DNA of 6,630 bases from NCBI GenBank assembly GCA_002256705.1, contig NQJI01000081.1, positions 1 through 6,630 of the forward strand, given 5' to 3'. Shown here piece after piece: positions 1-5,475 of this stretch. Numbering within the stretch: position 1 is the first letter of the stretch; each line of letters opens with the position of its first letter. The notes beneath the pieces are model-generated. The model did no database searches and was not told where the DNA came from. It worked only from the letters and a program-made list of their open reading frames with translations. Source of the stretch: Methylococcaceae bacterium NSM2-1 (GTDB taxonomy: Bacteria > Pseudomonadota > Gammaproteobacteria > Methylococcales > Methylomonadaceae). The position numbers were made by a program, and so were the translations under genes.

Positions 1-400
1 TGCTGAAGACGGCGCGCTGTTTTGCGGGGATACTTTGTTTGTCATGGGCTGTGGCCGGTTGTTCGAGGGCACGCCCGAACAAATGTGGAATTCGCTGCAA
101 AAATTGAAGGCTTTACCGCCATCAACCCGAATTTATTGTACCCACGAATATACTCAAACGAATGGACGATTTGCTTTAAGCGTTGAACCGGACAATCGTC
201 AATTGCAAGAAAAAATGATCGAGGTGAAACAGCTCAGGGCAGAAAACAAATCCACAGTACCTTCGACTATTGAACAGGAAATAGCAACTAATCCGTTCTT
301 CAGAGCTGACAGCATCAGCATACAAAAAACCTTAGGACTCGAGAGCCAATCACCTGTGCGTGTATTTACAGAGCTGAGAAAACGCAAAGATTCGTTTTGA
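1..400 (+). CDS. gloB: Hydroxyacylglutathione hydrolase (glyoxalase II), C-terminal part, 5' truncated by window edge
   Basis: The reading frame is open from base 2 and ends at TGA 398-400, giving 132 residues, about half of a normal GloB of roughly 250 residues. The enzyme hydrolyses S-D-lactoylglutathione to D-lactate and glutathione, the second step of cytosolic methylglyoxal detoxification. Visible family hallmarks are the FCGDTLF segment carrying the bridging metal Asp, the following GCGRLFEGT, and the CTHEYT segment with a metal-binding His. The PST...ATNPFFR stretch and the basic C-terminus ELRKRKDSF follow; in characterised glyoxalase II enzymes the Arg/Lys residues of this tail contact the glutathione carboxylates. 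The metallo-beta-lactamase HxHxDH motif must lie left of the window. A TTG at 35 could be read as a start, but it falls inside the conserved GDTLF motif, so the gene clearly begins upstream. It converges on lysS across the palindromic region at 444-633. Family assignment is firm. Confidence 0.95.
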   Translation, partial: AEDGALFCGDTLFVMGCGRLFEGTPEQMWNSLQKLKALPPSTRIYCTHEYTQTNGRFALSVEPDNRQLQEKMIEVKQLRAENKSTVPSTIEQEIATNPFFRADSISIQKTLGLESQSPVRVFTELRKRKDSF

Positions 401-443
401 TCAGGTTTAGGCGATTTTCAATAATGAATCTGCTAAAAGAATT

Positions 444-633
444 GTCCACGAAAGTCACGAAAAGCACGAAAAATCTGGCAACATAATTTTTTTCAGCTAC
501 CAACTTAAAGCAGTACAATGAGTCAGGCTTAACCGTTCATGATTCGGCAAGGCTCACCATGAAGGGCTTAACCTTTACTATCCCGTCTTAAGTGTGTAGC
601 TGTTTTTTCGTGTCTTTCGTGATTTTCGTGGAC
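444..633. repeat. 190-bp imperfect palindrome, MITE-like, between convergent gloB and lysS
   Basis: The left arm (444-473) begins gtccacgaaagtcacgaaaa. The right arm (603-633), read on the minus strand, begins gtccacgaaaatcacgaaag. The arms agree at about 27 of 30 positions. Each arm consists of three 9-nt units starting CACGAAA (left units at 448, 457 and 466). A second inner arm pair lies at 494-513 and 583-602, with 15 of 20 positions matching, including an exact cagctac/gtagctg. The left side carries about 20 extra bases between its outer and inner arms. No protein is encoded inside. On the plus strand the right arm is followed at once by a T-rich stretch (634-650, including eight T in a row), so a gloB transcript would end in a hairpin plus U-tract. 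The structure resembles a non-autonomous repeat element or a recruited bidirectional terminator. No clear target duplication is visible at its outer ends. Confidence 0.75.
526..573. repeat. Small hairpin flanked by 9-bp direct repeats, nested in the larger palindrome
   Basis: An imperfect stem pairs 533-543 with 556-566 (9 of 11 pairs, around gttcatg/catgaa) and has a 12-nt loop. The exact 9-mer ggcttaacc occurs on both sides, at 526-534 and 565-573, partly overlapping the stem ends. This looks like a short palindromic insertion with a possible target-site duplication inside the 444-633 element. The core resembles short dispersed palindromes I recall from many proteobacterial genomes, but no copy number can be established from one window. 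Confidence 0.5.
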
Positions 634-650
634 TTTATTTTTTTTGTTTT
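601..650 (+). terminator. Possible terminator for gloB formed by the palindrome's right arm and T-tract
   Basis: The GC-containing outer arm (gtccacg...cgtggac, 444 to 633) closes a very long hairpin and is followed on the plus strand by 17 bases of which 15 are T. The large loop is unusual for an intrinsic terminator, although the T-tract is convincing. The lysS stop codon at 650-652 abuts the tract, so lysS messages would enter the same structure from the other side, where the far flank is much less T-rich. Confidence 0.4.
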
Positions 651-2149
651 TAGCCTTTAGGTCGCATATGCGGGAACAATAAAACGTCACGAATTGAAGG
701 CGCATCGGTAAACAGCATCACCAAGCGGTCGATACCAATGCCTTCGCCTGCCGTGGGTGGCATGCCGTGTTCCAGGGCGACGATATAATCCGCATCAAAG
801 TGCATGGCTTCATCATCACCGGCCTCTTTTTCTTCCACCTGTTTTTGAAAACGTGCTGCCTGATCTTCGGCATCATTCAGCTCGGTAAAGCCATTGGCAA
901 TTTCACGGCCGCCGACAAAAAATTCAAAGCGATCCGTCACATGCGGGTTCTCGTCATTACGCCGCGCCAGTGGAGAAACTTCAACAGGATAGGCGGTAAT
1001 GAAGGTAGGATTCATCAGGCGGCTTTCTACTGTTTTTTCAAAAATTTCGATTTGTATTTTACCCAGACCGTAACCTTCTTTAACAGGAATATGCAGACTT
1101 TCAGCGACTTTAATGGCCGCCTCGCGGGTTTCAAGATCACTGGCGCACAGATCAGGGTTAAAGTGCAGAATCGACTCATTCACAGTCATCCGGTCAAACG
1201 GCTTGCCAAAATCGTATTGCTCACCCTGATAGGTGACCAACGTTTGCCCTACCACTTCTTCGGCAATACCACGTAGCATCGCTTCGGTTAAATCCATTAA
1301 ATCGTGATATTCCGCGTAAGCCTGATAAAACTCCAGCATGGTAAATTCAGGGTTATGACGGGTTGACAAACCTTCATTTCGAAAGTTACGATTAATTTCA
1401 AATACCCGCTCAAAACCGCCAACAACCAGCCGCTTCAGATACAACTCAGGGGCAATGCGCAAAAACATATCCATATCCAGCGCGTTATGACGCGTGGTAA
1501 AAGGGCGCGCCGTTGCTCCCCCTGGAATCACCTGCATCATGGGCGTTTCAACTTCCAGAAATTGGCGGTCAATCAGGAACTGGCGAATATAAGCAACTAC
1601 CTTTGAGCGTATCAGAAACGTATTGCGCGATTGCTCGCTCATGATCAAGTCCAGATAGCGCTGTCTGTATTTGATTTCCTGATCGGCAATGCCATGATAT
1701 TTTTCAGGCAGCGGACGCAAGGCTTTGGTTAGCAAGCGAATATCGTCAACCTTGACACTCAGTTCACCAGTCTGGGTGATAAACAACACGCCCTCAGCGC
1801 CGACAATGTCGCCAATATCCCACTTCTTGAACTGCTCGTTATAAAACCCTTCAGCCAAGGCGTCTCGGGTCACATACAGCTGAATTTTTCCAGACATATC
1901 CTGAATATGCGCAAAACTGGCCTTGCCCATCACCCGGCGGGTCATGATCCGGCCAGCCAGTTTTACCCGTACCGGTTCCGCTTCCAATTCTTCCTTGGTC
2001 TTTTCACCATATTCGGCAAAGAGTTCGCCCGCAACCACATTGCGGCGAAAATCGGTAGGAAAGGCAATGCCGCCGTTTTCCCGCAACTCGTTTAATTTGC
2101 TGCGGCGTTGTTTGATTTGTTCTTGTTCGTCTTGTTGTATTTCTGACAT
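650..2149 (-). CDS. lysS: Lysyl-tRNA synthetase, class II
   Basis: This gene encodes a 499-residue protein, the usual length for bacterial class II LysRS, which charges tRNA-Lys with lysine using ATP in the cytosol. An N-terminal OB-fold anticodon-binding domain covers about residues 60-145 ([11 protein letters not shown], then [15 protein letters not shown]). The class II catalytic core follows. Motif 1 lies around 183-214 (FLEVETPMM then PGGATARPF). Motif 2 lies around 246-275 with FRNEG at 256-260 and RHNPEFT. Motif 3 lies around 468-490 ([10 protein letters not shown], with Arg475 as the ATP-contacting arginine). The ATG at 2147-2149 gives the expected N-terminus. No good Shine-Dalgarno is seen in the AT-rich bases just upstream. 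The gene lies 122 bp downstream of prfB on the same strand, the arrangement known from E. coli, so read-through from prfB is likely; a TATAAT just upstream might give additional initiation. No key residue is missing. Confidence 0.97.
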   Translation of the reverse strand: MSEIQQDEQEQIKQRRSKLNELRENGGIAFPTDFRRNVVAGELFAEYGEKTKEELEAEPVRVKLAGRIMTRRVMGKASFAHIQDMSGKIQLYVTRDALAEGFYNEQFKKWDIGDIVGAEGVLFITQTGELSVKVDDIRLLTKALRPLPEKYHGIADQEIKYRQRYLDLIMSEQSRNTFLIRSKVVAYIRQFLIDRQFLEVETPMMQVIPGGATARPFTTRHNALDMDMFLRIAPELYLKRLVVGGFERVFEINRNFRNEGLSTRHNPEFTMLEFYQAYAEYHDLMDLTEAMLRGIAEEVVGQTLVTYQGEQYDFGKPFDRMTVNESILHFNPDLCASDLETREAAIKVAESLHIPVKEGYGLGKIQIEIFEKTVESRLMNPTFITAYPVEVSPLARRNDENPHVTDRFEFFVGGREIANGFTELNDAEDQAARFQKQVEEKEAGDDEAMHFDADYIVALEHGMPPTAGEGIGIDRLVMLFTDAPSIRDVLLFPHMRPKG

Positions 2150-2164
2150 GGTTTTAAAAATTAA

Positions 2165-2170
2165 ATTATA
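2165..2170 (-). promoter_or_regulatory. Candidate -10 hexamer upstream of lysS
   Basis: On the minus strand these bases read TATAAT exactly, about 15 bases before the lysS ATG. No -35 hexamer near consensus is found at 16-18 bp spacing, and the region is AT-rich, so a chance match is quite possible. If real, it would give lysS a promoter of its own with an almost leaderless mRNA. Confidence 0.2.
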
Positions 2171-2226
2171 AAAATAACGCGGATTGCATTATTGATTGAA
2201 AATCAGGTATTGCCACAATAATCAAA

Positions 2227-2239
2227 GCATCCTTGATGC
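2227..2239 (-). other. Short hairpin in the prfB-lysS spacer
   Basis: An exact 5-bp inverted repeat (gcatc/gatgc) with a 3-nt loop lies about 33 bases after the prfB stop. On the minus strand it is followed by TTTGATTATT, a weak T-rich stretch. It may mark a partial terminator or an mRNA-processing hairpin between the two genes. The stem is too short to call a terminator. Confidence 0.2.
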
Positions 2240-2271
2240 GGTTTTGTTGTTATTGCTAAATAGTTTTACGT

Positions 2272-3370
2272 TTACAATCCACTCTTCAAACTCGCCTCAA
2301 TAAACTGATCCAGATCGCCATCCAGAACTGCCTGGGTATTACCCGTTTCCACACCCGTGCGCAAATCCTTGATGCGCGATTGATCCAGAACGTAGGAACG
2401 GATCTGGCTGCCCCAGCCTATATCGGATTTGGTATCTTCCAGTGCCTGAGCTGTTTCGCTACGCTTGCGCATTTCCAGTTCATACAATTTGGCTTTCAAT
2501 TGCTTCATCGCGGTATCGCGATTTTTATGCTGCGAGCGATCGCTTTGGCATTGCACGACAATTCCGGTCGGATTATGCGTCATGCGCACGGCGGATTCGG
2601 TTTTGTTGATGTGCTGACCACCCGCGCCGCTGGCACGATAAACATCTACGCGCACATCGGCGGGATTAATGTCTATATCAATATCGTCATCAATTTCCGG
2701 CGATACAAACACCGAGGCAAAGGAGGTATGACGGCGATTGCCGGAATCGAACGGCGATTTTCTGACCAGGCGATGGACACCGGTTTCGGTGCGTAACCAG
2801 CCAAAGGCATATTCGCCTTCAAACTTGATCGTGGCACTTTTGATACCGGCCACGTCGCCCTGCGATTCTTCAATCAGCTCGGTTTTAAAGCCCTTGCGCT
2901 CACCCCAGCGTAAAAACATCCGTTCAATCATCGATGCCCAATCTTGCGCTTCGGTGCCGCCCGAACCGGACTGTATATCCAGAAAGGCATTATTGGCATC
3001 CATTTCACCTGAAAACATGCGCCGGAATTCAAGGTCGGCCACTCTTTTTTCAAAATGCGCCAAATCATCAACCACGATATCAACGGTTTCTTCATCGTCT
3101 TCGGCAACCGCCATGAGCAATAATTCTTCGGCATCGGTCAGACCGCGCTCCAGTTCATTAATGGTATTAACAATGACTTCCAGCTGTCCGCGCTCTTTAC
3201 CTAACGCTTGCGCCTGTTCGGGATTATCCCAGATTTTCGGATTTTCCAGTTCTCTTAAAACTTCGACCAGGCGTTCACTCTTAATATCAAAGTCAAAGAT
3301 ACCTCCTAAGGGCATCACCACGGCTTTTCAGGTCAGCTATTTTATTTTTAATCGGATTTATTTCTTGCAT
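2272..3370 (-). CDS. prfB: Peptide chain release factor 2 (RF2), expressed by programmed +1 frameshift
   Basis: RF2 recognises UGA and UAA in the ribosomal A site and triggers peptide release. The true start is the ATG at 3368-3370. Frame 0 reads 25 codons (MQEINPI... to ...LRRYL) and reaches UGA at 3293-3295. Skipping base 3295 continues as DFDIKSERL in the +1 frame to TAA at 2272-2274. The CDS is therefore complement(join(2272..3294,3296..3370)), giving 365 residues, the same as E. coli RF2. The tripeptide anticodon motif SPF falls at residues 205-207 and the catalytic GGQ at 250-252, exactly the E. coli positions. Residue 246 is Ala, the normal residue, rather than the Thr of E. coli K-12. 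A continuous 349-codon frame starting at GTG 3321 exists but would lose the conserved N-terminus. The ATG has no Shine-Dalgarno and follows six C residues, and a frame-0 stop lies five codons upstream, so no earlier start is available. Confidence 0.97.
3292..3307 (-). promoter_or_regulatory. prfB programmed +1 frameshift signal
   Basis: Read on the minus strand this is AGGAGG-TAT-CTT-TGA-C. An internal Shine-Dalgarno-like AGGAGG (3302-3307) sits three bases before the slippery CTT (3296-3298), followed by the weak stop context UGA-C. In characterised prfB genes low RF2 slows termination at this UGA, the tRNA-Leu slips from CUU to UUU, and full-length RF2 is made, so RF2 controls its own synthesis. 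All elements and their spacing match that mechanism. The E. coli site has AGGGGG, so AGGAGG here is the closer match to the anti-Shine-Dalgarno. Confidence 0.95.
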
Positions 3371-3446
3371 GGGGGGATATTTTTAACCAATGACAGTCGA
3401 TACCAAACGTTATACGCCGGTCGATGTAAACTTTAAAAAGAGGTTG

Positions 3447-3452
3447 ATTATA
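3447..3452 (-). promoter_or_regulatory. Candidate -10 hexamer for prfB
   Basis: The minus strand reads TATAAT, preceded by TT. The bases 16-18 upstream do not resemble TTGACA, so the call rests on one hexamer and on its sensible position upstream of a gene that needs a promoter in this divergent gap. Confidence 0.2.
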
Positions 3453-3677
3453 AACCATAAGCCGGTTGCGTTCATGCAGAACTTGGCGTTGGAAAACATT
3501 TAACAGCTAATTCAAGAGATTATCTTCGACCTGTTCTTTTTAAGTTTAATTTCGGACAAAAACTCTTCAGTAATCCCCAGGAAAAGCAAGTTATTGTAGA
3601 GGTTCGATAAATCGTCTCTCTAAGGTCTTACATAAGATAAAATACGACACTGAACACGATCCATGAGCGAATTTATT

Positions 3678-3726
3678 AGTTTCTACAATGCTAACATCAG
3701 AAACTTGTTTGTTGAATTTTAGAAAC
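3678..3726. promoter_or_regulatory. Inverted and direct AGAAAC repeats upstream of the parA-like gene (possible operator)
   Basis: An exact inverted pair agtttct (3678-3684) and agaaact (3699-3705) is separated by 14 nt, and a further agaaac lies at 3721-3726, 22 bases after the second copy, which is close to two helical turns. The set ends about 25 bases before the ATG, where a repressor or activator could act. ParA-type proteins sometimes autoregulate, but nothing here shows that this one does. Such short repeats can arise by chance in AT-rich DNA. Confidence 0.25.
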
Positions 3727-3740
3727 AGGTTCATTAAAAC

Positions 3741-3745
3741 AGGAG
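3741..3745 (+). promoter_or_regulatory. Ribosome binding site of the parA-like gene
   Basis: AGGAG lies six bases before the ATG at 3752. It is the clearest translation-initiation Shine-Dalgarno in the window and it fixes the start of this gene. Confidence 0.8.
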
Positions 3746-3751
3746 CATACG

Positions 3752-4498
3752 ATGAAGATAGTGGCTTTGTACAGCATCAAAGGTGGCGTAGGTAAAACCT
3801 CAAGCGCGGTCAATTTGGCGTTTATTTCTGCTTGCAAAGGCTACCGCACGTTGGTCTGGGATTTGGATCCGCAGGGGGCCAGCAGTTATTACTTTCGCAT
3901 CAAGCCCAAGGTGAAAGGCGGCAGTAAGGATTTAATCGCCGGAAAACGCGAACTGGACGGACTGATTAAAGGCACTGATTTTGAAAACCTGGACTTGTTG
4001 CCGTCAGATTTCTCATTTAGAAATCTGGATCTGGTTCTGGATGCCAGGAAAAAACCAACCCGGCAACTTAAAAAACTTCTTAAGCCATTAGCGGACGAGT
4101 ACGATTTTATTTTTCTGGATTGTCCGCCGAATATCTCGTTACTATCCGAAGCCGTTTTTGAAACTTCGGATATTTTGTTGTCTCCGATTATTCCTACTAC
4201 GCTGTCTTTAAGAACGCTGGAGCAACTGGAAAAATTTATTGAAGATAATAAACTGCACAATCTGGAGCTTATTCCGTTTTTTTCGATGGTTGACCGGCGC
4301 AAAAGAATGCACCTGGATATTATGGAGAATTTGGCCAGGAGTCATCCCGGGATTTTAAATACCGCTATTCCTTATGCCAGTGATATAGAGCGCATGGGGC
4401 TGGAACGTATGCCATTGGGCGGCTTTATCCATAAAAGCCGTTCCACGGATGCCTATAATGAGCTGTGGCAGGAACTTATGATCCGCACTGGCGCATAA
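3752..4498 (+). CDS. Orphan ParA/Soj-family P-loop ATPase
   Basis: The 248-residue protein belongs to the deviant Walker A (SIMIBI) ATPases that form ATP-sandwich dimers and position DNA, plasmids or large protein complexes, often by binding the nucleoid. The deviant Walker A is KGGVGKTSS (from residue 10, signature Lys10, P-loop Lys15). The A' motif is DLDPQG at 37-42, and the Walker B is FIFLDCPP, with Asp123. The C-terminal part (SMVDRRKRMH, then IPYASDIERM) is typical of ParA/Soj. There is no N-terminal HTH of the plasmid ParA type and no obvious C-terminal membrane-targeting helix of the MinD type. The start is supported by AGGAG at 3741-3745, six bases before the ATG. No parB, chemotaxis, cellulose, flagellar or carboxysome partner lies nearby: neighbours are prfB (divergent) and dtd (117 bp downstream). 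The cargo is unknown. Chromosomal soj is an alternative, but that gene normally sits beside parB and gidA/gidB, which are absent. Confidence 0.9.
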   Translation: MKIVALYSIKGGVGKTSSAVNLAFISACKGYRTLVWDLDPQGASSYYFRIKPKVKGGSKDLIAGKRELDGLIKGTDFENLDLLPSDFSFRNLDLVLDARKKPTRQLKKLLKPLADEYDFIFLDCPPNISLLSEAVFETSDILLSPIIPTTLSLRTLEQLEKFIEDNKLHNLELIPFFSMVDRRKRMHLDIMENLARSHPGILNTAIPYASDIERMGLERMPLGGFIHKSRSTDAYNELWQELMIRTGA

Positions 4499-4615
4499 AC
4501 TGACTATATCAATACATTAGTCTATTGCTGAAACCTGCCAGTCTAACGAAACAAGTCATTTTTAGAGCCTATAGTGCTTCATGGAAACAAAAAATGAAGT
4601 CAGCCGAGTTTACTT

Positions 4616-5068
4616 ATGATCTCAATTATTCAACGTGTAACCACCGCAAAAGTCACAGTCAACAATCAAGAAATCGGCAAGATTGATACAGGCATTATGG
4701 CACTGATTGCTGTAGAAAAAGAAGATACTCAAAAAGATGCCGAACGGTTGCTGGAACGCATCCTCAATTATCGAATTTTTGCCGACGAAAATGACCGCAT
4801 GAATCTGAGTTTGAGAGATATTAACGGCGGATTGTTACTGGTTCCACAATTCACGTTAGCAGCGGATACTCAGAAAGGTAATCGCCCCAGTTTTATTTCA
4901 GCCGCGCCACCTGAACAAGGCCGGCAACTATTTGAATATCTGCAACACCTCGCAACAACAATCTATCCCAATGTTCAATTCGGTCAGTTTGGCGCGGATA
5001 TGCAGGTTTCGCTTATCAATAACGGCCCGGTAACGTTCACTCTGAGAACACCAGTCACGCAAAAATAA
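4616..5068 (+). CDS. dtd: D-aminoacyl-tRNA deacylase (DTD)
   Basis: The protein has 150 residues, close to the usual 145-150 of the family. DTD is a cytosolic homodimer that hydrolyses D-aminoacyl-tRNAs (and Gly-tRNA-Ala), keeping D-residues out of proteins. The N-terminal MISIIQRVTTAKVTV, the NYRIFADE segment, the QFTLAADTQKGNRPSF block and FGADMQVSL all match DTD. The cross-subunit Gly-cisPro motif that gives chiral selectivity is present as NNGPVT (Gly137-Pro138). Unusually, the signature SQ-x-T near residue 77 reads PQFT: Pro77 replaces the common Ser, while Gln78 and Thr80 are kept. The codon is CCA, one base from the serine codon TCA. The ATG at 4616 fits the family N-terminus; only a weak Shine-Dalgarno is visible. 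It follows the parA-like gene by 117 bp and could be co-transcribed with it, since no terminator is clear between them. Confidence 0.95.
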   Translation: MISIIQRVTTAKVTVNNQEIGKIDTGIMALIAVEKEDTQKDAERLLERILNYRIFADENDRMNLSLRDINGGLLLVPQFTLAADTQKGNRPSFISAAPPEQGRQLFEYLQHLATTIYPNVQFGQFGADMQVSLINNGPVTFTLRTPVTQK

Positions 5069-5160
5069 GCGCAGCCTTTAACTAGCTTTTCTCATCTTTT
5101 GATCCGCCAACTGCTTCAATTATTCGGTGAATAACCCAATATCCCGTTATAGCTCAGGGC

Positions 5161-5193
5161 AAAACTGGATTTTGGATGACTCAACCCGGTTTT
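5161..5193. repeat. Stem-loop carrying one copy of an 18-nt inverted repeat
   Basis: The arms aaaactgg (5161-5168) and ccggtttt (5186-5193) pair over 8 bp with one G-T pair. The segment includes tggattttggatgactca (5166-5183), whose exact reverse complement is at 6411-6428. The octamer atagctca occurs on both sides, at 5149-5156 and 5205-5212, which could be a target-site duplication or chance. Confidence 0.6.
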
Positions 5194-5232
5194 AAGATTT
5201 TTCAATAGCTCAAAGTGATTGTTTTACCAGCT

Positions 5233-5264
5233 TGTAACAGAACTTTCATTTGCTTCTGTTAACA
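5233..5264. repeat. Hairpin in the gap before the phosphoesterase gene
   Basis: An exact 8-bp pair, taacagaa (5235-5242) and ttctgtta (5254-5261), extends by three more pairs if one base bulges, around an 11-nt loop. It is not followed by a T-tract in either direction, so it is not a standard terminator. It might be a protein-binding palindrome or an mRNA structure in the leader of the downstream gene. Confidence 0.45.
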
Positions 5265-5429
5265 TCCCAATAATGTAGGTCTTTCTTGGAGAATTCTTTT
5301 CCTGTGTGGCGAATGCTATTCACTGACACGAATGCCATCTTTCAGGATGACTTGCCCATGATGAGGCCCATGCAAAAAAAATGGCTTTGGCGAGTTACGA
5401 AAACCCAATAAGTACCGGTTAAGCAGTCG

Positions 5430-5460
5430 TCGACAACGTACCTCTTGCTTGTAATACAAT
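5430..5460 (+). promoter_or_regulatory. Candidate sigma-70-type promoter for the metallophosphoesterase gene
   Basis: TCGACA (5430-5435) is one base from the -35 consensus. It is followed by TAATAC (5452-5457, 16-bp spacing) or the better TACAAT (5455-5460, 19-bp spacing). Initiation here would leave only about 10 bases of leader before the ATG at 5476, which fits the lack of a strong Shine-Dalgarno but makes the call uncertain. Confidence 0.3.
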
Positions 5461-5475
5461 GTTGAAAGTTTGATT

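Larger units (their letters stand above)
3371..3751. other. Divergent intergenic region between prfB and the parA-like gene
   Basis: This 381-bp stretch must hold the promoters for both divergent genes, yet no strong -35/-10 pair is evident in either direction. For prfB the best -10 is TATAAT on the minus strand at 3447-3452, about 77 bases before the ATG and without a good -35. Near the ATPase gene there is a 7-bp inverted repeat (3678-3684 and 3699-3705) and a second AGAAAC at 3721. The short open frames here (for example 3663-3722, 19 codons) lack ribosome binding sites. No RNA gene or mobile element is recognised. Confidence 0.5.
5069..5475. other. Intergenic region with several inverted repeats, no gene seen
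   Basis: These 407 bases contain no credible ORF or known RNA. They hold a stem-loop segment at 5161-5193 that carries one copy of an 18-nt inverted repeat shared with 6411-6428, and an 8-11 bp hairpin at 5233-5264. A possible promoter for the phosphoesterase gene lies near 5430-5460. A T-rich stretch just after the dtd stop (5083-5100, gcttttctcatctttt) is not preceded by a clear hairpin, so no dtd terminator can be named. Confidence 0.5.

Noticed and set aside
448..474. CRISPR-like tandem repeats (CACGAAA units)
   Set aside because: The units are only 9 nt with no unique spacers, and they form the arms of a palindrome; this is not a CRISPR array.
767..1276. 169-codon open frame on the plus strand
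   Set aside because: It lies entirely antisense to lysS, whose protein is conserved throughout; the translation resembles no family known to me and the frame has no convincing ribosome site.
2272..3321. prfB as a simple gene starting at GTG 3321
   Set aside because: The frameshift model recovers the conserved N-terminus, the standard 365-residue length and exact SPF and GGQ positions; the GTG model does not.
2738..3436. 232-codon open frame on the plus strand
   Set aside because: It is antisense to the conserved prfB, with a Ser-rich, low-complexity translation typical of a shadow frame.
3663..3722. 19-codon ORF upstream of the parA-like gene (starts MSEFISFY)
   Set aside because: There is no Shine-Dalgarno and no recognisable peptide, and it overlaps the AGAAAC repeats; chance is the simpler explanation.
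4578..4600. cttcat/atgaag inverted repeat before dtd
   Set aside because: It is a 6-bp stem with an A-rich loop and no T-tract; too weak to call a terminator or operator.
5470..5475. TTG 5470 as start of the phosphoesterase
   Set aside because: It adds only two residues; the ATG at 5476 is the stronger codon and fits the family length.
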